Below, one piece after another: positions 1 through 11,662 of a stretch of DNA of 64,000 bases (positions are counted from its first letter, which is position 1; each line of letters starts with the position of its first letter). The stretch is taken from contig MNCI01029622.1 in NCBI GenBank assembly GCA_015680685.1, positions 1,034,554 to 1,098,553 of the forward strand, read 5' to 3'. The position numbers were made by a program, and so were the translations under genes. This DNA is from Gnetum montanum (Eukaryota; Streptophyta; Gnetopsida; Gnetales; Gnetaceae). Under the pieces are notes generated by a model. That model ran no database searches and was not told the origin of the DNA. It saw nothing but the letters and a program-made list of their open reading frames with translations.

Positions 1-1217
1 ACATGCTATTTCATGGTCAAACAAGTTGTAAACAAGCTCAAAAAAGGCTATAAGAGGTAGGTGAAAAAAAAATAAGATGAAACAAATAATAAACAAGGTT
101 AAATAGAGGCCAAATGATAGGAACACTAGTATAGGAGTTTAGAGCCTATTGAAGTTAATCTGATCCACTCCACGATCTAGGTACTCAACCACTCTTGATG
201 CTTTTGAATCTCCTCTACTACAAAATTCATATATGCACCTCTATTCATTATTGGAGGGTGAGAAAAGTGGGGAATTTGGCTGAAAAATGATCCATAATAG
301 GAGTTGGAAATCCTAGAAGTATAGCATAGACACTTATAACCCACAAGTCTCAAGGGGGTAACATGATGGCTAATAGGGCTATAGGGGTTCCGTGCTAGGA
401 GGCTCCAAGAAGCTATGTTTTGTAAGGGTTGCAAGAGCTCTTGGAAGCTAAAATTGCTTATGCTTAAAATGCCAAAGAACTAGAACCTAAAAAGGATGTT
501 GGGGATTTGATTTTATAGGTTTTGGATCATGATTTTTGCTATAAATTGGCTAACAAATTGAATACAAAGTTCTGCAAATTTCTACCTCATACAGGTGAGA
601 TGGGTGTCCAAATTTGAAGGGTTACTATGTATAGTATGTGCTAAACCACATGGTAATTGTATTTTCTATAAATAGTAATGGGATCACACCATCTACATTG
701 AAGATAGATCCTATACATTGGGCCTTCAATCTTCTATGCTGAAGTGCATGGTCAATGTTGAGGTCATTGAAGTGTTGAAATCTTGACCATGTTGCTTCCA
801 CACTAGGGCATGCAATTTCTACATTAAGGGTTGAGTCTCCATAATGGGGGGAAAACTTCCATGCTAAGGTAAAAGGTTTCCATGCTGAGAGGGAAGGTTT
901 TACCCCTTGTAGGTATTTCTAGTGTAGAAAAGTATACACCCCCCATAAAACCAATCAAATTAATATTTTTTACATCCTAAAAGATATTTTGACTCCCCCA
1001 ACATCAAATATAGATACTAGGTGAATTTTCTCACTTGGTGAATAAGGATTTGACCACTTATGAGGTATTTTTCAGCCCCAAATGTATGAAATATGTGGAA
1101 TTGCCCACCATGGGTTACAATCTTCATATTTACAATGAAGTTTTATCTTAGGTTTTATGAGGTGAAGGACACATGGTGAAAAATTGGTTACAACATGAAA
1201 ATTTTTGTGGTTTTTCA
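1..1217 (-). repeat. LTR F, partial (3' LTR of a minus-strand gypsy element)
   Basis: The right edge is set by a terminal TTTTTCA at 1211-1217 followed at once by a polypurine-tract complement (atggtccctcttttt). This is the arrangement seen at the 3' LTRs of E, A, B, C and D in this window. The left end lies outside the window. No coding potential is seen; short open frames here have no gag or pol similarity. The family is related to E and A but diverged. Confidence 0.55.
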
Positions 1218-1390
1218 ATGGTCCCTCTTTTTTGGTGTTTAGTGGAGTGACTTAAAAGGCACCAACAAAGAATACAAAACATCACTGTAGATGCACCATC
1301 AACATTCCCTCTCCATGCTTGATCTAGTCATGATGAACCATGTCAAAGAGTGCTTGTGATGATCGAATAAGGCTATGATGATGAGATGGT
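1218..1390 (-). other. PPT and 3' untranslated remnant of element F
   Basis: A pyrimidine block on the plus strand (a purine tract on the coding strand) is followed by a stretch resembling the sequence next to every other 3' LTR here, including a shared 'gacaaagaa'-like box. The remainder of F is missing, so F was probably truncated by, or before, the arrival of E's LTR. The right edge is approximate. Confidence 0.4.
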
Positions 1391-2618
1391 AATGAGATCA
1401 TGGAAAAATGGTCATGAAGGCTAAAAATAGTTTCCTCTGAGCTTTAGTGATGTGTGGTGTGCTGGGTGGTGTCCAACGGTGTCCATCAGGGTCCTAAGGT
1501 TCACCAAGGTGTTAAGTGTGCTCAGGTGCAAGGGTGCTTTGCTAGTCAAGTGTTTGAAAATGCCAATCAGAATTTCAAAATGCCAACTACTAAATGAAAT
1601 TTTCAATCCCTAAAACATGAGGCATAGGGATATTTATAGGGCTAGGATTAGTGTGAATCATGGATTAGATGCCACATCTCATAGGGGTAGTTGGGATTAC
1701 ACTAATCCCAGCTATGGTCCCATTGAAGAAAAGTGGTGTTCTACTGGTATGCTTAAATTGACCCTTTGAGACTATCAGACTATGACTATGCTATTTAGAA
1801 TACATGTAAGAGTGCTAAATACACTATAATGTACCTGACAACAATGCAAAATAGTATAGTTTGAAGACTATGCTCCAGGACTACACTGGCCACCTTTTTG
1901 AGTGGTGTCAAGTGTAGGTACAATTCGGGGCAAATGGGAGATACAAAAGAGACAAAACTTGCTAATCTTACTTGTTGAAGGAATGTTGATGCTAAGATGT
2001 AGGTCGATGCTAAGATCTAGAATCTTCTAGAAGTAGTTATGTGTGGCTACGCTAGCTACACTCTAGAGTGTAGCCCAAGGGGTGAAGAAAATTTGGCAAA
2101 AAAGTGAAGTTTAGTGCTGGCTATGCTAACTATGCTCTAGAGCATAGCCCTAGTAGAGAGAGCATAGCCTAAACACTTGAGATTTTTTTGCAAAATTAAT
2201 GCCTTCATGTAGGCTACACTAGCTACGCTCTAGAGCATAGTAGGGAGCATAGCACCAGGAGTTAGAAAATCTACCAAACTATTTCATCTATTCCATACAT
2301 GCTCAACATCCTCTAGCCTAACACTTGAGAAAAATTTTCAAACTAGTCGTTCCAAGGTAGACTATGCTAGCTACACTCTAGAGCATAGCACAAGGGGGAG
2401 AGCATAGTCAAGACACTTAGAAAAATTTGTAGCTACTATTGACACTTAGAAAAATTTTATAAATGTAAACTGTTAGTGTCAACTATGCTAACTATGCTCT
2501 GGAGCATAGTCCCATCAGTGGGAGCATAGCCTTAACACTTAGATAAAATTTACCAAGTTTTGATACTTAGCCATATTTTCAATTAAGACCCAAGAGTTCT
2601 AAACTTGGTGGTGTTTCA
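1391..2618 (-). repeat. 3' LTR of element E (left edge approximate)
   Basis: The LTR ends with GTTTCA at 2613-2618, next to a purine tract. A 'ggatatttatagggctagg' block near 1625-1645 gives a minus-strand TATA-like CTATAAATA, shared with the LTRs of element A. The central part holds five palindromes built on CTCTAGAG. I could not find the left terminus or a target duplication; it may be truncated against F. Confidence 0.55.
2055..2506. repeat. Cluster of 18-20 bp palindromes in the E LTR
   Basis: A perfect 20-bp palindrome, GCTACACTCTAGAGTGTAGC, lies at 2055-2074. Variants follow near 2140, 2226, 2371 and 2489, such as CTATGCTCTAGAGCATAG. The spacing is about 85-145 bp. The same palindrome type recurs in both LTRs of element A (for example 12826-12843) and, in altered form, in intron 1 of E's antisense gene. 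Confidence 0.75.
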
Positions 2619-4261
2619 CTAGCCCCTCTTTGTTGACATCTAGAGGAATGGCCTAAGAGACATTGTTAAAGAACTTAAAACACCATAGCAATTCTAGCAT
2701 CAACATCACTAATTGATGCTTGACTGGATGTCTTTTTCCCATGCTCAAGAGTGCTAGGGAAAATGGTATATTTAAGGAAAAGGATGATAAAGAATATGTT
2801 AACCATATGGACTAAGAGATAGAAAGGGAGTGAGATGCAAACTATGTATGTCACTGCAAGGTGGAACACCAAGATGGCTTGTCATCAAATGATGACTCCT
2901 TCATCAGAGTGCTTGTGAGGGAGTCAATGTCAATGGTACTAGGATGGCTTACCCCTAAAGTTCTGACATCTTGTCTGTGTTCTTATGAGAAGGTTGATGT
3001 GGTTTCAAGGTTGGACTAGTTGCAAAGTTGTAGCTTTGCTAATTATGCTTAGGGACCTCTTTTGCATGGTTTCCTTTACTTTGCATTTATTTTTTGTTTT
3101 TGCTATGAGGTGAACCTGCTTTGGGTTCTACACATTGTGAAATGCTAGCTATGGGATGAATTTCATTAGTTTTGTTACATGCCACTTAATAGATCTTGCT
3201 TTAGTGCAACTATGTTGCATCTATAGGATAGGTGTTTCCTCCCTGGGATGATTTGCATTACATGTACTAGGGCTATAACTAGCCCACAGAGGCTTCCTAT
3301 TGGATGAGTTGCATTACATCTATTATGGGTTCTATGGTTGACACAAATAAGGTGCCATGTTCCTTCGAAGGGTTGCAAACTTGGTGATGTAAAGGGAAGT
3401 AGGAAAATGTAAGGCAAAAGGGTGAATGTGAGTAAGCTATAACAGGGAAATAGGGACATGCACTCTTAAGTAGTTCAACTAGCCCGATCATGCACATTGG
3501 AGCAATATGACATCTTGCCATTGCAATAAGATGCATCTCTGCATGATCACCTCTGGGGATTTATCCTGCAAATACAATGAAGAGTAGATAAGAAAATAAC
3601 CACACAACATGAAATGAGAGCAAACTACTAGATGTGAACATGCTATGAATGTTGCAATGGCTAGACTAGTTGTAAGAGCTTGAAGAACCAGTGCAAGTGC
3701 TAGAGTAAGAGAGCTAGAAATGCTCCAGCAGCCACATTAAAAGTGAGCACCCCTAGGAGGCTAGAAAAGTAGCTGAGGGTGATTGTGATGTAGGTGCTCA
3801 AGACTCCACACCAAGGACAGGAGCTTGGAAATCTAGGAAAATGGTAGAAAGCCAAGATGCTGAGCATGCTTCCAAACCTACGAAATAGTGACGGTTGGAG
3901 GATGGCAATAAGGTGGCTGGGCCACAATACTACTGGTACTCTAGTAGTTGGTGTTGATGGTGAGAGCTCCAACCCATAATGAAGTACCCAAGGCTGGTAA
4001 TACTATCAACATGGCCTGGGGGTGGTACTATTGGTGATTGTAGTAGGAGCTCTAGAAGGTTAGTGAAATGCCCAAAGGCATCTTTGGAGGATTAACAAAA
4101 TGCCAAGGGAAGAAACACTACATATGCCCTAGAGGTCTCTTTCTTGATGACATGAAATCCATTCTAGGACTGCAATGCACCCCACCCACAAGGTGTGGGT
4201 AGAAAATGGAGGATTGGAAGTACTTATGCTTGCTTCTGCATAGAACTATGCATGTTGAACT
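2619..4261 (-). other. PPT and 3' UTR of element E
   Basis: The coding-strand purine tract (complement of ctagcccctctttgt, 2619-2633) abuts the 3' LTR. The rest has no reading frame with gag or pol similarity. A block around 3235-3330, two diverged copies of a 'tttcctccctgggatgag...ttgcatta' unit, recurs in the 3' UTRs of A, B and D. A conserved untranslated function is therefore more likely than coding. Confidence 0.6.
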
Positions 4262-4790
4262 GAAAACCTTGTTTAAGGTCCTATTAGACCACATGCTATG
4301 CTAGTTTATGGTCTTAGTAGACCATGGATGCTATGCCAGTTTAATGTCATGGCCCAAGGACGATCTATGCCAGTTTAGCATTATAGAAAACATGTTGTGC
4401 CAATTTATAGTCATAGAAAATTATGTTGTGGGTGCTAATTTTAACATCATGGCCCAAAGACAGTCTATGCTAGTTTATAGTCATAGCAAACTATGCTATG
4501 GGTTCCAGTTTTTGTATCATGGCCTAAGAACAGTCTGTTCCAGTTTATAGTCATAGCAGACTATGTTATGTCAGTTTATAGTTATAGTGGACTATGCTAT
4601 GCTAGTTTATAGTCATAGTGGACTATTCTATGCCAGTTTATAGTCATAATAAACTTTATTGTGCCAGTTTATAATCATAGCAGACTCTACTATGCCAATT
4701 TATAGTCATAGCGGACTCTACTATGCTAGTTTATAGTCATAGTGGACTCTACTATACCAGTTTATAGTCATAGTAGACTCTTGCTTACCT
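4262..4790. repeat. Boundary repeat array after integrase (element E)
   Basis: About fifteen degenerate units of roughly 25-35 bp read 'tatgccagtttatagtcatagcagac' or close variants on the plus strand. On the coding strand this is GTCCGCTATGACTATAAACTGGCA-like. The array begins just past the integrase stop. The same array type sits after integrase in Y and B. Confidence 0.8.
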
Positions 4791-4818
4791 TGCTTTATCA
4801 TTGATGTAGTGTTGTATG

Positions 4819-7800
4819 CTAGGCATAGTACAACTTCAAGTATGAGTGGTTTATTGGATTGGCAAATTCATTGCCATTTTGGTCAACAAGCTTAAATGCT
4901 CCATTTCCATATGCCTTGACGACCAAGAAAGGCCCTTCCTAGTTGGCTAAGAATTTGTTTGCAAGATCACAAATGATCTTGAGGACTAGGTCCCCCTCCT
5001 TGATTGGGTGCTAATGCTGATTGTGATGATGCTTTTGCCATTACATTTGTTGATACTAATTGATTTAACCAAGTGTCTACATGTGCTCCTCCTATATTGA
5101 GTCAAGGTCAATGGTCCACAACTCATCATTTTGAGCCTTGTCAATGAAGCTTAAGAGGATTACATGGAGCGATGGGACCTATAATTAAAGTGGCAAGATG
5201 GCTTCAGAACCATAAACCAAGTTGAATGATGTCTTACTTATTGCAGTTCTTCATGTCATGTTGTAGGTCCAAGGTGCATAGGTTAATTGCTTGTGCCATT
5301 GCCATTTACTTCTGTGAAGCATCTTCTTTAGAAGATTAACAATGACTTTTTTTGTGGCCTCCACCTCACCATTTGCCTATGGGTAGTAGCGTGATGAAAA
5401 GGAACGCTTAATTTCAAAGCATTCACAAAAGGGCTTAGTGTCAACACTACTAAACTATGGCCCATTGTTAGTAACTATGGTGATGGGTAGACCAAAATGG
5501 AATACTATGTTATCAAGTATGAATTTGTAGACATGCTATGATATTATCCTCCTAAGGGGAATATCCTCAATCCACTTTGTAAAATAATTAGTGGTAGTTA
5601 TGATGAAGCTATGCCCTATGGAGGACAAAGGCATTATTGGTCCTATGATGTCCAACCCCCAACATTGGAATAGCCACATGATCTACGTTGTATGCAGCTC
5701 AATAGGTGGCATGTGCATAAGGTTATCATGTCGTTGACATGTATCACACATCTTGACCTTATAGATGCAATCACATTCCATGTAAGACCAATAAGGTTAC
5801 CATGCCTTGGGTGCTATGTGGCCTCTACAGAGTCCCTTTTGGACTTGTTTCATGATTGTTTATGCTTTGTTGTTGCTAACGCATGTTAACAGTATGTCAT
5901 CATAGGATCGACAACATAGTGTGCTATCACCTATGATGATGTATTGTCATGTTTGCTTTCATAGTGCATATTTTTGAGTAATGGTTAAATACTATGGAGA
6001 CTCACCCTATAGAAGGTATGACTTGATGTTGTTGTACCACTCTACTACATGGCCATGCTTACTATGATGACTAGTGCAATATCATTTACTTACATGACAG
6101 GTATAGTAAAAATTGCCACTATGGTGGGCAATGTGTGAAACATTTTAGGTGCAATGCTTAAAGCTAATGTGGCTAATGCATCGACAATGGAGTTTTCATT
6201 GTAGGGGATATGCTAAACATTAGTAGTTTCAAATTTCTTGAGTAGGTGCTTTGCCAACTCATAATAAGGTTTCAAGTATTGGGATTTATAAGTGTAAACA
6301 TCTTTGACTTGGTTGACGATGAATTATGAGTCTTCTTGGATAAATAGGTTTTGTATTCCTAGGTGTGAGCTACTAAGATAGCTCAAAGAAGACCTTCATA
6401 CTCCACTATGTTGTTGGTACATGGAAATGTGAAACAATATGTCAAAGTTTGAATCTCCCCTGAGAGAAATGTGATTATAGTAGTAGCACTACCCCCTTGG
6501 GAGGTTGAAGTGCCATCAAAGTATAACAGTGCCTTGAAGTTATCAAGAACTTGGCTTATGCTAGTGACATGCTCATCTAGGAATTCTAAATCTATTGTTG
6601 CTTGGTCATTGATTGGGGAAGCCATAAGTTGTATGGCTATTACTTGACCTTTAGTTGATTCTTACACAATGTAATGCAAGTCAAACTCTATAGTTATTAC
6701 TTTCCAACATGTAATCCAACTACTTTCATAGATATTTATTGTAATTGATCAAACTACATTACTCTTGAAAATGACATTTACTTGATCGTTGAAAAGATAA
6801 TGCCTTCACTTCTTAAGTATGAAAATTAAGATGAGGCAAGTCTTTTTCACATCATTGTATTTTGCTTCGTAGGTCACTAATGCATGACTTAGGTAGTACA
6901 TTGGGACCTCGTTACCATTATCCCACTTTTGGCAAAGAAGAGAAGCAATGGACACATCTAAGATAGTAAGGTAGATGTAGAATGGTTTATCTCCTTACTA
7001 AGGGTAGACCATTGGAAGTTGAGCCAGCTCCTATTTGAGGTTGTCAAATGCCTCTTGGCATTGACCTATCCACTCGAAGTGGATTCCCTTTTTGAAAAAG
7101 TGTTGCATTAGCTAAAACTTGGTAGCCAACCATGTGATAAACCGTCAAATGAATTGTAATCTGCCTTGTAACCCTTGTAGCTCCTTAAGGTTGGCTTGTG
7201 GTGCTAAGTTCATAATATCCTTAACCTTTTCATCATTTACGTGTATGCCTACTTCCAATAATACAAAGCCTAGCATGTGACCCATCTTAATGCCAAAGAC
7301 ACATTTCTTAGGATTTAGTCTAAGTTCATGCTTCAGGTAGCATTTGAGCACAAGGTCTAAGTCATCTACATGGTTGTATGATGCCTTGGATTTAATTGAT
7401 ATATTATCAATGTAATCATTGAGTAGACCTAACATGTAATCACTAAAGATGTACATCATGGCTCATTGATAGGTTGATCCTACATTCTTATGTTCAAAGG
7501 GCATCATTATGTAGCAAAAGGTATCCCAAGGGATCATGAAGATAGTACTAAGTTGGTGCTCTGCATTGCTCCAAATTTTTTTTTACCCTGAGAACACATC
7601 CATAAAGGACAAGGCATGACCAACCATAGTATTAATCAATTGGTCAATACTAGGGAACATGAAATCATCTTTGATGGTTACCTTGTTGAGGTCCTAGAAG
7701 TCTATGCAAATGTGTATACTTCCATTTTTCTTAGGAACAAAAATGATGTTGGAGACCCAGTTAGCGCAGTTAATGGCTTCGATGAAACCAGCTTTGTAGA

Positions 7801-8274
7801 GCTTGATCATTCATCACAAACCACCAATACCACATCAAGCCTAACCTTACATGCTTTTTGCTTGATTGGTTTCATGTTAGGATGGAGGATAATGTTATGC
7901 TATACTATGTAAGGATCAAAGTTTGGCATGTCTTGATAAGACCATGAAAACACCTTAATATTTTCATTAAGTACTCTTGTGATGTTTTGGGCATGTTGAG
8001 GCTCTAACAAAGAACTAATTTTTAGTGTCCTCAACTTATTGCTAGATGTTGCTACAGGGACTTCAACAAGGGAATCCTCAGTGAAATCACTTGCCTCTAG
8101 ATCTAGAAACCTAACTAGATGGTCTTGCCAGTATAACAATTCCTCTACATATGTTATATATTCACTATAGGCTATGGGATCAAGGTCTAGGCACTATGAA
8201 TCAATACATCACATAAGATCATCATGTGGCCCGGTGAGGACCAAAGGTGAATGAAGATGCTTGTACGTAGTCAT
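4819..8274 (-). pseudogene. pol of element E: RT, RNase H, second RNase H, integrase (degenerate)
   Basis: Read on the minus strand, the frame begins near an ATG at 8274 that aligns with the pol starts of Y and B. It ends at a TAG at 4819-4821. RT is recognisable from about 8140 to 7145, including FSDYMLG and LNPKKCVFG. The catalytic box at 7403-7414 reads YIDN rather than YxDD. The RNase H that belongs to RT follows. A second RNase H of the archaeal type lies at about 6625-6150 (FDGTSTS, CTNNIVEYEGLL). Integrase follows, with C-x2-C (CDTC), the first catalytic Asp in GLDIIGPI, the second Asp changed to Asn near 5465, and Glu in NGEVEATKK. Many in-frame stops show it is dead. There is no chromodomain, which fits the Tat lineage. 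Confidence 0.88.
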
Positions 8275-8739
8275 GTTGTGAATCCTACAATAATCCTACA
8301 AAGAACAACTAGAAAAATGTCAAGTTGCACTTGACTTAATAAGAGAAATATGAATAGTTAAATAAAAAAATATAATAAAATTTTCCCACATGTGAAAATT
8401 AAGTTATGAAGCAAGGGATGTGTGGGCTAGTTTTGGGCCTCAGCAAGTCATGGGATTGTTAGTTTAAGATCTTAGTGGACCACAAAATACTAGTTTAACA
8501 TCATAGCAGATGGTGGATGTGCAAGATGCATTATTGAAATGTGTTTTGGTGTATCAAGAAAGCAAATTTGGCTAGGGCTCTCATCAGGCAACTAGAAAAA
8601 TTTAAAATTTTACTAACTTTGAAGACTACTAGAAAAATCAAAAAAAAATTTAACTCTGGGAACTATGCTCACCCCTAGCTATGAATGACACTATTGAGCA
8701 TAGCAATGGATAGGTGAACATTTAAGTGGTCCCTAATGG
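8275..8739. other. Spacer between E pol and its antisense gene, with boundary repeats
   Basis: On the coding (minus) strand, a pyrimidine-rich stretch ending TTTGTAG lies just upstream of the pol ATG (about 8285-8310) and looks like a 3' splice site. Two or three boundary-repeat units (tagtttaacatcatagcagatgg type) lie at about 8455-8520. The rest is AT-rich with no recognisable gene. Confidence 0.55.
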
Positions 8740-8748
8740 TATATAAAT
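8740..8748 (+). promoter_or_regulatory. TATA-like box of E's antisense gene
   Basis: TATATAAAT lies 94 bp upstream of the first ATG (8842) of the antisense gene. Equivalent boxes occur in Y (TATATAAAG, minus strand) and B (CATAAATAGG). Position and match to the plant consensus are visible; transcription is inferred. Confidence 0.6.
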
Positions 8749-9916
8749 GTATTTTACCCTTGGTAAATCTATCATTATCAAAAGGTAAAAACAAACTTTT
8801 AAAGTGTAGCGTAGTTGTAACAAGAGTGTAGTCTACCAAAGATGACACACCGACATGGATGCCAGCACCCTAGCCTAGCCAACATGGAGGAAGGGCAAAA
8901 AGTTCTAAAGCACCTACCACAAGCATGCATGGAGAAGAGGAGGGCACTGATGACTACTAGGTATGCTACTATACTCACCCCTTTACTATTTTCTACATTT
9001 TTTTAGTTCATATACTTGGGCATTTTTTGTTGTTTTGGGTTTTGGTAGCTTGCCATAGTAGGGACCACTGCTATCATGGTCATTGTGGCCATGCCATAGG
9101 GGAGGATGCATGCAAAATGTAGAGGGTTTTGTGGTTTGCAGCTGTTTTTATTTTATTTTATGTGCTACCTGTTGCATTGGCCATGGTAGGCCACAAGCTC
9201 ATGGAAAGTTTGCTTTATTGTTGGTGCATGGATCAAGGGGTATTATTCCTGTGATGGCCCTTAGGCTGCCACTTGCATAGCCAAGGTGCAACAAGTTGTT
9301 GTCGCAACTCCCCTAATTTTTTTGTAACCCTCTACCTATGTAAGGTAGGGATGAGCATTTAGCCATGGCTACAAGGCATAAGGCATGGGATGGAGGGTTT
9401 GCAACAAAAATTCATTTTTCCATTTTTATTTATGTTTTAACCATGGGGGAGGGCAGGGATAGAAGTGGCATTTGACATGGATTGGGATAGTGAGGGGTCA
9501 CAATGGGGGTCATTTCTTGTTCTTTGATTTTAAATTTTTGATGTATGGGTAGGGGCTATGTACATTAGCATTGCCTATGAGTGGCTATCATATAGAAGGG
9601 ATGGATTAGAGCCTTGGGTAGTGTTTATTATTATGTTTTTCATTCTATTGTTGTTACATGTGAGGGAGGGATAGTAGCATTGGTAGTGGCTATAGCGGCA
9701 CACCACAAGGGAGGGGATGTGGTAGAGAACCGCTATGTATATTATTTTTTATTTTTTTCTTATGGAAGTAGTAGAGGTGAGGGTTTGACAGTAGTCATTG
9801 CCTATGAGGTAGGGCCTATGGCAAAGGTCGTGACCAAGCACAGACTACTAGGGCCAGAACCATGGTGGAAAGAGGTGCATAGTGCACTGGATGTTGTGCT
9901 AAGAAAATTATTTTGG

Positions 9917-9998
9917 GGCTACGCTCCCTAGGAGCATAGCCAATAGTTGGACTTTTTTCTTTGAAATTTTTAGGGCTACACTCTTTAAGAGTGTAGCC
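9917..9998. repeat. Two 25-nt inverted repeats in intron 1 of E's antisense gene
   Basis: At 9917-9941 and 9974-9998 are near-perfect inverted repeats starting GGCTAC and ending TAGCC, with centres CCCTAGG and TTTAA. They resemble the CTCTAGAG palindromes of E's own LTR. Both lie inside the intron between exons 1 and 2. Confidence 0.7.
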
Positions 9999-10440
9999 AA
10001 TAGTTAGATTTTTTTATTTTTTTTGCAAAATTGTGAGGGATACTCTCCCTGGGAAACATAAATCGATAGTTAAAATTGTTTTAGCATCTCTAAAATATGC
10101 TCTCAAAGGTAGTCCAAAGTTAGAGCTTTTCTAACATTTTCTAAACTATGTTTCCTAGAGTTAGAAAAATTTTGAACAATTTGTTACAAAGTGTTAGTTT
10201 TGACATGAAAAATGCCAATGCTGAATTGCAAGAATAAGTGAATTGTGATTCCAAACATGCAAATATGTAAAATACAAATGTTAATGCTATGCTGAAACAT
10301 GCAAGTTGTAATTTCAAATGTGCAAACTTGCAAAATATTATGCTAACATTATGCGAAAACATGTTGTATCCCAATGAGTACCAGACATATCAAATGTGTA
10401 TGTTGATGCCCTATACTCACAAGGCCTAAGGAGCCCTAGG

Positions 10441-10468
<28 letters not shown>
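10441..10468. repeat. (AT)n microsatellite
   Basis: A dinucleotide run of about 14 AT units lies in the 3' part of intron 1 of E's antisense gene. It is probably neutral. Confidence 0.95.
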
Positions 10469-10472
<4 letters not shown>

Positions 10473-11657
10473 AAGTTACTTTAGGTCATGGTAATTTTTT
10501 GCTAATTGTTGCTAAATGTAAGTTACTATGTTTTTTTCCTAAACGCATCTATTGTGTATTAACACTACATTGGCTATTTGTGTGGTCATAGGATATTGTT
10601 TAAGCCAATTTTGGTTGTCATGGAGCTTGTCAAGATCCTTTGCTACATGAGCAAGCCTATGCCCAACATGCCTGCCTTGGACATGAAGTTGGATCATCAT
10701 GTCGTATGGTTTTGGCTAGGGGCCTCTGAGTTCCTAACCTTCTTGCCACATTTATTTAGTATGATCATGTAGTCACACCTAGTAGCAGAGGTTGCAATTG
10801 CCATCATTGAGACATTGCTACCCAGGGCCAACAATGGTATACTGAGGTTCATGTATGATGAGCCCACAACCAGTGATGGATGAGCAAGTGTTTTGAGGTG
10901 AGGCCCTAAGGGTACTCATCCCCTAGCCAAGATCTAGGCAATGCTAGAGTTCTCTTGTTACACCAAAGGAAACACCCTCTTCATGGCTATGCATGTGCAT
11001 ATCATGTTCTAGAACCCACCTGGAACTATATACTACATCAAAGGGTAAATGCTCATGTTTTTATATTATGTTCTATTGCTATTTTCCATGCTTGATTTTC
11101 TAACTACTAGTTGCTCATGTTTGATGGTAGGTTTAAAGTTGATGATGAGGGGCTCCATGATAAACTAGGGGCTCTTGCCTTGACCCACATCACCCTAGGG
11201 GTGTTCTCCTCTAGTTCAAACCTTTGGGAGAACATGATTGAGTAGGTGGGAGAGGACCTAGAGAGCTATCCTATCCACTACCCAGAGTCATTCCAATGGT
11301 GCATGACCTATGATTGGCTTAATGAGGGATGGGCTAGTGGCAAGCCTAACTTCAAGGAGCCACTTGTGCCACCACCTTAGTCAGCCATACTATTTGTTCC
11401 ACATAAGCATTTGTTACTTGGGTTAGCTTTTACTACTTGCTCACATGCATTCATTGATTCATCCTTGCATAATGCTAATGTCATATTTGCCTATGTTACA
11501 ATTGTAATTGCTTTAGGAGAGGTGAGAATGGTCACCACAGGCTGCATCGAGGCCACCCTCATAGTGAAATATAGTGATGTAGAGGGGGCACAACATTGCT
11601 TGTGCCATAAGGCCTTAAATGTGTTGACTAGTCAGTTGACATGTGTTGGGTTGATGG

Positions 11658-11662
11658 ACCTC
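11658..11662. repeat. Target-site duplication of element A, left copy
   Basis: acctc lies directly before the A LTR, and acctt at 38966-38970 directly after the other LTR. The one difference is a C/T transition. Confidence 0.75.

Larger units (their letters stand above)
8842..11662 (+). pseudogene. Antisense multi-exon gene of element E, 5' part (exons 1-4)
   Basis: Product unknown. The gene runs opposite to E's pol. Exon 1 is 8842-8960 (119 nt, ending phase 2 before GTATGC). Exon 2 is 10592-11044 (453 nt, CATAG acceptor, GTAAAT donor). Exon 3 starts at 11131 and ends about 11378. Exon 4 starts at 11517 and is cut at 11662 by element A. Exon 2 encodes a VWFWxGAxEFLxFL segment shared with Y. 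Exons 1 and 2 match B (119 and 449 nt) and Y (131 and 450 nt) in length and phase. The 1631-nt intron 1 is the longest of the three copies. Stops in exons 2 and 3 and a doubtful exon 3 donor show it is broken. It continues at 38966. Confidence 0.78.

Noticed and set aside
4262-4790. CRISPR-like array of short repeats
   Set aside because: Units are degenerate, spacers are not of even length, and the setting is a eukaryotic retrotransposon with the same motif at other boundaries.
7616-7912. 98-codon plus-strand frame in E
   Set aside because: It lies opposite the RT palm region of E's pol; RT motifs on the minus strand explain the sequence.
10441-10468. (AT)n run considered as a promoter or origin
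   Set aside because: It is a simple microsatellite inside an intron and is not present at the same place in Y or B.
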